A DNA stretch of 35,154 nt from Colwellia sp. (GTDB taxonomy: Bacteria > Pseudomonadota > Gammaproteobacteria > Enterobacterales > Alteromonadaceae): positions 1 to 35,154 of the forward strand of contig JAPYOP010000047.1 in assembly GCA_029938115.1 (NCBI GenBank), read 5' to 3'. The notes under the pieces are model-generated. The model worked only from the letters and a program-made list of their open reading frames with translations, was not told the origin of the DNA and ran no database searches. The stretch's first letter is position 1; the number at the start of each line of letters is the position of its first letter. Shown here one piece after another: positions 28,865-35,154 of the stretch. Both the position numbers and the translations under genes were made by a program.

Positions 28865-29200
28865 CTCCTAAAAGAGTTATCGAATTAAAAAGCAGTAAAA
28901 TATATTTGAACTGCCCTCCCCTGAACAAGGTAAATACGTCAATAAAAGCTATAAACGCTTAAGCAGTGTGATTACGAATAAGCAGGCTAATTTCTAACTT
29001 ATTTATAATGGGATTAATACACCTTTCATTTAAAAGGTAGTAGTAATTACAATACAGTTTATCTACAATTCATTTTTGAACATGTGTTTACAAAAGAACT
29101 ACCGACACTAAAGCTATTTGTAAACTTCTGTTATCAACTAAATCATTTAAGTTGTAGAGCTTGGAGTACCTATAGTTCCTGCCTTTTAAGAGATCATATT
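28865..29200. other. Divergent intergenic region, little recognised
   Basis: AT-rich DNA between two divergent genes. I see a TATAAT at 29004-29009 without a good -35 and no convincing gene or hairpin. An upstream extension of the next ORF to a GTG at 29084 is open but lacks a ribosome site. Confidence 0.4.
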
Positions 29201-30016
29201 TTGAATAAATTAGCCGTACTCGCCTTCACTTTATTAGTTTTTTTAAGCTCTATACTTTGGTATTTAGCCAGTGGATCATTAAATGAATACCTGAAAAGTC
29301 AAATTCAGTTACAAGGTCAACACTACAGTAAACAAACTACTAGCTTAGCCCTTGCTGATTTTTCGGCTAACACTGGTATAGGTGTTTTTACAGAAATAAC
29401 CTTAGCTAATCTCACAGGTTATCAATCGACTTACGCTCTTATTATTGATGAAGCGAGGTTAGAGCTAACTTTTCCAGAACCTACTACGCCTCATAAAGGC
29501 ACTTCTGCTTTTCAAAAAAAGCAGGATTCAATTACCACGATTAAACAATTAACTATCAACAAGCTCACGCTAAACAGTGAGATAAAAGGCTCGGTTCAAA
29601 AAGAAAAACAAAATAATATCACCCAACTAATGACACATATCAAAAATCAGCTAGCACAAGATTATCCAGCGTTTTATCCTGAGATAAGTGCAAGATTATA
29701 CGCACAAAAAAAACCAGAATTAAATGCAGATGCTTATACTAAAAGCCACCCTGATACTGGCCCAATTATTGAGCACAAGCAAACTAAAAATAAACGTGGA
29801 AAACCACAAGATAGAATAATAATACAAGCCATAATAATCAACGGTTTCGAGCTAAGCATTATTGATAAAGATATGAAAAATACAATTCACTTAAGTAATG
29901 TACAGCTAGCATCTATCGGTGGAAAGCTGGGAATCGTTAGTAATCAAGTAGGCGGTGAAATATTACTGGCTCTACTCAATTTAGCTCAGAAGCAAAGCAC
30001 AGACTCACCTAAATAA
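29201..30016 (+). CDS. Membrane-anchored protein of unknown function
   Basis: About 271 residues from the chosen start. It has one N-terminal transmembrane segment (LAVLAFTLLVFLSSILWYLA) and a large, presumably periplasmic part containing beta-rich repeats (TLANLTGYQSTYALIIDEARLELTF; TIKQLTINKLTLNSEI; IIIQAIIINGFELSIID), a pattern reminiscent of AsmA/DUF748-type envelope proteins but not enough for assignment. I prefer the TTG at 29201, with AAGAG eight bases upstream, because it gives a clean membrane anchor; the frame is open to a GTG at 29084, adding 39 residues rich in Cys and Trp that look non-coding. An FNR-like site just past its stop belongs to the next gene. Confidence 0.65.
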   Translation: MNKLAVLAFTLLVFLSSILWYLASGSLNEYLKSQIQLQGQHYSKQTTSLALADFSANTGIGVFTEITLANLTGYQSTYALIIDEARLELTFPEPTTPHKGTSAFQKKQDSITTIKQLTINKLTLNSEIKGSVQKEKQNNITQLMTHIKNQLAQDYPAFYPEISARLYAQKKPELNADAYTKSHPDTGPIIEHKQTKNKRGKPQDRIIIQAIIINGFELSIIDKDMKNTIHLSNVQLASIGGKLGIVSNQVGGEILLALLNLAQKQSTDSPK

Positions 30017-30023
30017 CCCGTTT

Positions 30024-30037
30024 TAGATATAGATCAA
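30024..30037 (+). promoter_or_regulatory. FNR-like operator upstream of the chemoreceptor
   Basis: TAGAT-ATAG-ATCAA differs at one position from the FNR/EtrA consensus TTGAT-N4-ATCAA. A TATTAT candidate -10 at 30059-30064 puts the site centre near -41, the class II activator position. Confidence 0.5.
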
Positions 30038-30102
30038 ACTAAATAATTACGTTTGTACTATTATCATTTCAATTTTCACTTTAAGCGTTGTGAATAAATA
30101 TT

Positions 30103-31623
30103 ATGACATCGTCAAACCAGCAGTTAATTTTTGTTACTGATCGTAATGGTCAATTCACCTATGTAAATGATAAGTACTGCCAAACAACCGGTTATGAAAA
30201 CTCAGAGTTACTGACAAAAAATATTAAGCAGTTAACTCATAACGATATGCCCATCGTTGTTATTGATGAATTATCTGCCACGTTATCTAAAGGATTTTCT
30301 TGGCATGGTTTAATGCATATTAAAAACCAGCAACAACAAGACATCTGGCTTGATACTTTTACCACTCCCCAATATGAAAATGGCCAAGTAACAGGTTATC
30401 AATCGATAAGTAAAATAGCGGACATTCAATTACAGAAAAATGCTAGCACTATATACAGCGCACTTAACAAACAAAGTAAATGGGCTATTTTTGAGTTTAC
30501 CAAAAACCATAAGTTTATTTTTTTAGTACTTATTTCAATAATTGCACAAGTATTTATTTATTCAACGTTTGGTTTGGCGGCTTCAGTTATTGCCGCAACC
30601 AGTGCTATAACCCCTATACTTGTTTTTTGGTCTGACATTATCCCTACAGCCCAACGAGCGCAAAGAATGCTGAACATGTTCGACTCTATTTCCCGAAAAG
30701 TTTATTTTGGAAAGGGCACAGCAAGTGTTTTTGATTTCAACTTTTCTATGATGAAGACAAAAATCAAGGCCATTTTAGAGAGAACACTCGATGCTGCCAC
30801 ACCAATAAAAGCTGTTATGGCAAAAGTAACTAGTGGTCTAGATGAAAGCCGAAAAACATTAATCGAACAAAAAAAAGGCATTGAACAACTCAATTTTGCT
30901 ATTATAGCAATGCAAGCATCAACCACTGATATAGCCCAAAACACCACTGAAGCGGCCAGTGATTTAGAAAATACATTTGCTCAATGCGAGCAAGCCCAGC
31001 AAGATATATATCAAACGACTGACAAAATAAAAAAACTTGCCCAATCCGTAGAAAGTGCATCTAGCTCAGCAGATAGCTTAACTCAATCCGCAAACAGTGT
31101 CGGCGATCTCATGGAGGGTATTCAATCCATTGCTGATCAAACTAATTTATTAGCACTAAATGCCGCTATTGAAGCCGCCCGAGCAGGCGAACATGGTAGA
31201 GGTTTTGCCGTTGTAGCAGATGAAATAAGAAACTTATCTTCTCGCACCCAAGAATCATCAAAAGAAATTCACCAACGCTTAACAAAAATGCTTAGCACTA
31301 TTGAACAATGGGTTGAGTTGATGAATAAGAATAAAGATGAAGCTAATTTTTGTGTCGAAAGTGCTCAAAAATCACATAACAAAATAGACTCTGTTGTTGA
31401 TAAAATACAAAATATTAGTCATGCATCAACACAGATAGCAATAGCTGCAGAAGAGCAAAGTGTTGTGTCTAATCAAATAATAAGCCATATCAACAATATT
31501 AGCCAAACAACCGATACAACATGCTCTGAAACAGAAAATGTTGCGCTACAAATGGAGTTACTTGCCAAAAGCGTTGAAGGCATTGCTGATCTAGCTAGTA
31601 CCTTCATTCCAAAGAAGCAATAA
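30103..31623 (+). CDS. PAS-domain methyl-accepting chemotaxis protein, Aer-like
   Basis: A 506-residue energy- or redox-taxis receptor. An N-terminal PAS domain (about 5-110; [22 protein letters not shown]) would bind a flavin or haem-like cofactor in the cytosol. Two close hydrophobic segments (about 136-180) form a membrane hairpin without a periplasmic sensor domain, as in Aer. The C-terminal signalling domain carries the invariant hairpin tip ([20 protein letters not shown], about 345-365) followed by [15 protein letters not shown]. It should signal to CheA/CheW. A candidate FNR site at about -41 suggests induction at low oxygen, in line with an energy-sensing role. Confidence 0.9.
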   Translation: MTSSNQQLIFVTDRNGQFTYVNDKYCQTTGYENSELLTKNIKQLTHNDMPIVVIDELSATLSKGFSWHGLMHIKNQQQQDIWLDTFTTPQYENGQVTGYQSISKIADIQLQKNASTIYSALNKQSKWAIFEFTKNHKFIFLVLISIIAQVFIYSTFGLAASVIAATSAITPILVFWSDIIPTAQRAQRMLNMFDSISRKVYFGKGTASVFDFNFSMMKTKIKAILERTLDAATPIKAVMAKVTSGLDESRKTLIEQKKGIEQLNFAIIAMQASTTDIAQNTTEAASDLENTFAQCEQAQQDIYQTTDKIKKLAQSVESASSSADSLTQSANSVGDLMEGIQSIADQTNLLALNAAIEAARAGEHGRGFAVVADEIRNLSSRTQESSKEIHQRLTKMLSTIEQWVELMNKNKDEANFCVESAQKSHNKIDSVVDKIQNISHASTQIAIAAEEQSVVSNQIISHINNISQTTDTTCSETENVALQMELLAKSVEGIADLASTFIPKKQ

Positions 31624-31791
31624 TAGGCAAATAATTTATAGCTTTACTTATGTGCCAGTGTTATTATGCCGCGCCTTTTTTGTATATTCGCAGATTTCAT
31701 CTTAAATCTCGGTATCGTTTAAAGGTAACTACCCTTGTTCCTGGTCGCAAGAAACAAGATTCATTTTTTATATAATATAAGAGTATTTATC

Positions 31792-32424
31792 ATGACTGAT
31801 TTATTTACTTTGGATGCAGAAGTACGTACAGATTTAGGGAAAGGTGCGAGCCGCCGCCTACGTCACGCGGATAAAGTTCCTGCTATCCTTTACGGTGAAG
31901 GCCAAGAGCCAGTATCGTTAACTTTAGAACACAAAAATGTTTTCCGTGCTCAACAAGAAGAAGCGTTCTACTCACACGTTTTAACTTTAAATGTTGACGG
32001 AAAGCCAGTTGAATGTCTAATTAAAGACATGCAACGTCACCCGTTCAAAAATATTGTTATGCATATGGATTTTATCCGTATTGATGCAAAACATGCTCTC
32101 CATACAAACGCTCCTATTCACTTCATTAACGAAGAGAATGTAGTTAAACTTGGCGCTACAATGGCTCACCATGTAACTGAAATTGCTATTTCATGTTTAC
32201 CAAAAGACTTACCTGAGTTTATTGAAGTAGACTGTGCTGATTTAGAAGTTGGTCAAACATTACATTTATCAGATGTTAAATTGCCTAAAGGCGTAACTTC
32301 TGATGAATTGGCTAAAGGCGAAAGCCATGACCAAGCTGTTGTTACTGCTAATGCTGCTAAAGCTCAAAGCGATGATGATGAAGATGAAGCAGCTCCTGCT
32401 GCAGAAGAAGCAACTGAAGAATAA
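31792..32424 (+). CDS. rplY: 50S ribosomal protein L25 (general stress/Ctc type)
   Basis: A 210-residue L25 of the long form: an N-terminal 5S rRNA-binding L25 domain ([26 protein letters not shown]) and a C-terminal TL5/Ctc beta domain, ending in an acidic tail ([17 protein letters not shown]). The ATG at 31792 is chosen because homologues start at this [12 protein letters not shown] segment and AAGAG lies eight bases upstream; the frame is open to 31735 but those residues do not look conserved. pth and ychF follow, the usual gammaproteobacterial order. Confidence 0.95.
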   Translation: MTDLFTLDAEVRTDLGKGASRRLRHADKVPAILYGEGQEPVSLTLEHKNVFRAQQEEAFYSHVLTLNVDGKPVECLIKDMQRHPFKNIVMHMDFIRIDAKHALHTNAPIHFINEENVVKLGATMAHHVTEIAISCLPKDLPEFIEVDCADLEVGQTLHLSDVKLPKGVTSDELAKGESHDQAVVTANAAKAQSDDDEDEAAPAAEEATEE

Positions 32425-32446
32425 CAGTTTAATAATTATTACTTAA

Positions 32447-33031
32447 ATGACTATTAAACTGATTGCGGGGCTAGGAAATCCTGGCCCCGAATATACAAAA
32501 ACACGTCACAATGCTGGTGTTTGGTTTGTAGAAGAACTAGCACAACGCAATAACATTTCTCTTCGCCCTGAAAAAAAATACACTGGCCTTTATGGCAAAG
32601 GGTTAATTGGTGGCGAATTAGTTCACCTTCTTATCCCAACTACCTTCATGAACCGAAGTGGTCAAAGCGTTGCTCCTTTAGCTAACTTTTTCCGTATCAA
32701 TGTTGAAAATATACTCATTGCTCACGACGAATTGGATATGTTGCCTGGCTCAGTTAAAATAAAGCAAGGTGGTGGTCACGGTGGGCATAATGGTTTAAAG
32801 GATATTATTGCTCGCATGGCGAATAACAGAGAATTTTTTCGCTTGCGCATAGGTATCGGACATCCGGGTCATAGAGATAAAGTAACCGGGCATGTACTAG
32901 GTAAAGCACCACAAAGTGAACAAGTATTAATAGAGCAAGCTATAGATGAAGCAACTCGCTGCTTTGAACTATGGCAACAAAATGATTTAAAAAAAGCTCA
33001 ACAGCGTCTTCACGCGTTTAAAGCTATATAA
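32447..33031 (+). CDS. pth: Peptidyl-tRNA hydrolase
   Basis: A 194-residue enzyme that frees tRNA from stalled peptidyl-tRNA. The catalytic His21 lies in the TRHNAGVWF motif; the other family residues are in [11 protein letters not shown] and AHDELDM, and [13 protein letters not shown] is intact. Length is the usual one. It lies 22 bases after rplY and 50 before ychF on the same strand. Confidence 0.97.
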   Translation: MTIKLIAGLGNPGPEYTKTRHNAGVWFVEELAQRNNISLRPEKKYTGLYGKGLIGGELVHLLIPTTFMNRSGQSVAPLANFFRINVENILIAHDELDMLPGSVKIKQGGGHGGHNGLKDIIARMANNREFFRLRIGIGHPGHRDKVTGHVLGKAPQSEQVLIEQAIDEATRCFELWQQNDLKKAQQRLHAFKAI

Positions 33032-33081
33032 GCAAAAACTTTGTTCGCACTCAACAACACAAACATTAATAGGTATAAATC

Positions 33082-34173
33082 ATGGGATTTAAATGTGGCA
33101 TCGTTGGCCTACCCAACGTCGGTAAATCAACCCTTTTTAACGCACTGACCAAAGCAGGTATTGAAGCTGCTAACTTTCCTTTTTGTACCATAGAGCCAAA
33201 TACTGGTGTAGTACCGGTACCAGATCCTCGTCTAGATAAACTTGCCGATATTGTAAAACCAGAACGCGTACTCGCTACCACAATGGAATTTGTTGATATA
33301 GCCGGCTTAGTTGCTGGTGCATCAAAAGGTGAAGGTTTAGGGAATAAGTTTTTAGCTAACATTCGTGAAACTGATGCTATTGGTCATGTAGTACGTTGTT
33401 TTGAAAATGAGAATATTATTCATGTGGCTAATAAAATCGATCCTGCTGATGATATTGAAGTTATCAATACTGAGTTAGCCTTAGCTGACATGGACACTGC
33501 CGAACGCGCTATACATCGCCAAGCAAAGCGCGCTAAAGGTGGAGATAAAGATGCAAAGTTTGAAGTGCCTGTATTAGAGAGAATATTAAAGCATGTTGAA
33601 GATGGTCATATGGTGCGTTCTTTAGGGTTAACCAAAGAAGAAAAAGCAGCCGTTGATTATTTGAACTTTTTAACTATTAAGCCAACAATGTACATAGCCA
33701 ATGTTAATGATGATGGCTTTGAAAACAATCCCTATTTAGATATTGTTCAAGACATTGCTGACAAAGAAGGTGCTGTTGTTGTTGCTGTTTGCGCAGAAAT
33801 TGAAAGCGAACTATCTGAAATGGATGATGAAGACCGAGCTGAATTTATGGCTGAAATGGGGTTAGAAGAACCCGGTTTAAATCGTGTTATCAATTCAGGT
33901 TACGGTTTATTGCATTTACAAACTTATTTTACCGCCGGTGTTAAAGAAGTTAGAGCTTGGACAGTTAAACAAAAAGCGACTGCACCTCAATCTGCAGGAG
34001 TTATTCATACCGACTTTGAAAAGGGCTTTATTAGAGCCGAGGTCATAGGTTACGATAACTTTATTGAGTATAACGGTGAGTCTGGAGCTAAAGAAGCCGG
34101 CAAATGGCGTTTAGAAGGCAAAGACTATTTAGTTAAAGATGGCGACGTTATCCACTTCCGCTTTAATGTTTAG
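33082..34173 (+). CDS. ychF: Redox-regulated ATPase YchF
   Basis: A 363-residue Obg-family P-loop ATPase (OLA1 subfamily). G1 is GLPNVGKST at 9-17, G3 is DIAGLV, and the G4 position reads NVND in place of NKxD, the change that gives YchF its ATP preference. A coiled-coil insertion and a C-terminal TGS domain ([17 protein letters not shown] onward) follow. It binds ribosomes and is linked to oxidative-stress responses. Third gene of rplY-pth-ychF. Confidence 0.97.
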   Translation: MGFKCGIVGLPNVGKSTLFNALTKAGIEAANFPFCTIEPNTGVVPVPDPRLDKLADIVKPERVLATTMEFVDIAGLVAGASKGEGLGNKFLANIRETDAIGHVVRCFENENIIHVANKIDPADDIEVINTELALADMDTAERAIHRQAKRAKGGDKDAKFEVPVLERILKHVEDGHMVRSLGLTKEEKAAVDYLNFLTIKPTMYIANVNDDGFENNPYLDIVQDIADKEGAVVVAVCAEIESELSEMDDEDRAEFMAEMGLEEPGLNRVINSGYGLLHLQTYFTAGVKEVRAWTVKQKATAPQSAGVIHTDFEKGFIRAEVIGYDNFIEYNGESGAKEAGKWRLEGKDYLVKDGDVIHFRFNV

Positions 34174-34189
34174 ACTTTTGTCAAAATAA

Positions 34190-34203
34190 TTAATATAGAT
34201 CAA
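34190..34203 (+). promoter_or_regulatory. FNR-like operator upstream of the DUF3718-like gene
   Basis: TTAAT-ATAG-ATCAA differs at one position from TTGAT-N4-ATCAA. A candidate -10 (TACACT, 34225-34230) puts the start near 34237 and the site centre near -41. The right half and spacer (ATATAGATCAAA) are identical to those of the site at 30024-30037. Confidence 0.5.
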
Positions 34204-34283
34204 AATAGAGTTTTTAAAATAGACTACACTTATCTAGTACAGAGAAAACTCTATTATAAACATACATGAATATAAGGTTTTAT

Positions 34284-34625
34284 ATGAAAAAAATTATATT
34301 GATAGCTATTTTACTATCTAGCAGCCTAGTAATAGCCCCTACAGCACAAGCCGACAACTTATCATTACGTATTTGTGAATATGTACAAGCCAATGATAAA
34401 AATCGCTTAAGATCATTCTTAAAACAAAATAAACTTAAAATTCGTAATATTTATGATGGCTTAGCCTGTAATGGCAATAATTTATTGATCTTTGCAGCTA
34501 AATCTAAATCACTAGAAGTAGGTGAATTTATTATTGGTAAATTGCCAGCGAAAAAAGTTAAAGCAGAAATAGATAACATTGCTAAGTACTCAGCTCATTT
34601 AGCTGAAGAAGCAAGAGATAGATAA
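34284..34625 (+). CDS. Small secreted DUF3718-like protein
   Basis: A 113-residue protein with a signal peptide (MKKIILIAILLSSSLVIAP, cleavage near AQA). The mature part has two cysteines (in RICEYV and LACNGNN) that probably pair, and the segment DKNRLRSFLKQNKLKIRNIYDG, which I recall from the DUF3718 family of Alteromonadales. The ATG at 34284 follows AAGG six bases upstream; the frame is open six codons earlier, at 34266, without a good site. Function unknown. A candidate FNR site suggests redox control. Confidence 0.78.
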   Translation: MKKIILIAILLSSSLVIAPTAQADNLSLRICEYVQANDKNRLRSFLKQNKLKIRNIYDGLACNGNNLLIFAAKSKSLEVGEFIIGKLPAKKVKAEIDNIAKYSAHLAEEARDR

Positions 34626-34658
34626 AGTTAGTTTTTTGTATACGATATTATTTTAATT

Positions 34659-34703
34659 AAAACGCATGTTATCGCTTTTGTCCGTTATAACATGCGTTTT
34701 TTT
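34659..34703 (+). terminator. Rho-independent terminator after the DUF3718-like gene
   Basis: A 14-bp perfect stem (AAAACGCATGTTAT with ATAACATGCGTTTT), a 14-base loop and a T run of seven. It separates the gene from the tRNA promoter. Confidence 0.85.
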
Positions 34704-34775
34704 GTGCAGTTAACCGACAAATTGCACATGCATTAGCCAAACAGAAAAAAAGTCGTATTTTTTAGAAAAAAACGG

Positions 34776-34804
34776 TTGACGTAAGCCAAGCAGATTTGCA
34801 TAAT
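34776..34804 (+). promoter_or_regulatory. tRNA operon promoter
   Basis: TTGACG, 17 bases, then CATAAT, followed by a GC-rich discriminator (ACGCGCC) of the sort found at stable-RNA promoters under stringent control. The tRNA-Met begins 31 bases after the -10. Confidence 0.8.
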
Positions 34805-34835
34805 ACGCGCCACTTGCTGAGAGGCAATATGGAAA

Positions 34836-34912
34836 GGCTACATAGCTCAGCTGGTTAGAGCACATCACTCATAATGATGGGGTCCCAGGTTCAAATCCCG
34901 GTGTAGCCACCA
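34836..34912 (+). tRNA. tRNA-Met(CAT), elongator
   Basis: 77 bases with the CCA end encoded. The acceptor GGCTACA pairs with TGTAGCC, the anticodon loop is CTCATAA, and the T loop is TTCAAAT. The body is close to E. coli elongator tRNA-Met (metT), which also leads a Met-Leu tRNA operon; this makes an Ile2 (lysidine) reading unlikely. Confidence 0.95.
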
Positions 34913-34930
34913 TTTTACTTCGGTAAAAAG

Positions 34931-35067
34931 AGTTCAAGTATCTTTAAAAACTTGAATGTGATGCAGGTTTGGCGCAATTGATAGACGCGCTGCTTATTTA
35001 CTAGAGATAGTAGGTTACAGTATCGCAAGATGTGAGAGTTCAAGTCTCTTTAAAAATTGAATGTAAT

Positions 35068-35069
<2 letters not shown>
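34931..35069 (+). repeat. Tandem duplication of the tRNA-Leu unit
   Basis: The segment at 34931-34964 (AGTTCAAGTATCTTTAAAAA and on) is nearly repeated at 35037-35069, an offset of about 106 bases. Each copy runs from a tRNA-Leu T arm through a spacer into the next tRNA start, which marks an unequal exchange among tandem tRNA-Leu genes. Confidence 0.7.
34963..35050 (+). pseudogene. Degenerate tRNA-Leu copy
   Basis: The variable arm and T arm are identical to the intact gene that follows, and the acceptor 5' strand and D arm are nearly so. The anticodon arm is replaced by a longer insert with its own hairpin (TACTA-GAGA-TAGTA, net 14 extra bases), the conserved GG of the D loop is GA, and the acceptor 3' strand and CCA are missing (the T arm runs straight into spacer). 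It cannot form a normal tRNA. Confidence 0.8.
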
Positions 35070-35152
<83 letters not shown>

Positions 35153-35154
35153 TT

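Noticed and set aside
31692..31709. Leader hairpin controlling rplY
   Set aside because: Only a 6-bp AT-rich stem (AGATTT/AAATCT); too weak to call.

Overview
The window looks like chromosome from a low-GC marine gammaproteobacterium of the Colwellia type (Alteromonadales). This rests on gene order and protein character: pheS-pheT-ihfA, zipA-ligA beside cysZ, rplY-pth-ychF, a membrane-anchored LuxR-type regulator, a DUF3718-like secreted protein, and AT-rich intergenic DNA. The genus is an inference; no 16S rRNA is present.

Layout. (1) 73-11439, + strand: a secreted type I sulfatase with its own terminator, followed by a tightly packed nine-gene run: a secreted formylglycine-generating-enzyme-like protein lacking the catalytic cysteines, an exported eight-haem cytochrome with HEAT and TPR repeats, and a MoxR AAA+ / DUF58 / DUF4381 / vWA / vWA / TPR / BatD set. 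(2) 11566-15293, - strand: pheS-pheT-ihfA, with a perfect 17-bp inverted repeat upstream. (3) 15768-18872, - strand: a large YdiJ-like FAD/Fe-S oxidoreductase. (4) 19045-20262: a membrane LuxR-type regulator divergent from what I read as the wreck of a heavy-metal RND efflux operon. One small ORF joins an outer-membrane-factor signal peptide to an RND-pump C-terminus, and a DUF3240 gene carries a frameshift and a stop. (5) 20393-24596: ligA and zipA (-), cysZ (+). (6) 24682-26022: a small secreted protein, a DUF6172-like protein and thioredoxin 2 (trxC). (7) 26101-26535, - strand: a CsrB-family regulatory RNA with 23 GGA motifs, a shared terminator, a promoter and a GacA/UvrY-type upstream palindrome. 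(8) 26809-31623: a secreted unknown protein, an endonuclease/exonuclease/phosphatase-fold protein, a membrane-anchored unknown protein, and a PAS-containing Aer-like chemoreceptor. (9) 31792-34625: rplY, pth, ychF and a small secreted DUF3718-like protein. (10) 34776-35152: a tRNA promoter, tRNA-Met(CAT), a degenerate tRNA-Leu copy and an intact tRNA-Leu(TAG), at the right edge.

The two most noteworthy items are the CsrB-like RNA, which is not protein coding and is easy to miss, and the sulfatase / FGE-like / octahaem cytochrome / MoxR-Bat cluster. The latter could be a cell-envelope system in which an AAA+ plus vWA machine matures or supports exported redox or sulfatase proteins; that functional link is inference. 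Two FNR-like operators, each about 41 bp upstream of a predicted start site, precede the chemoreceptor gene and the DUF3718-like gene, which suggests redox control of both.
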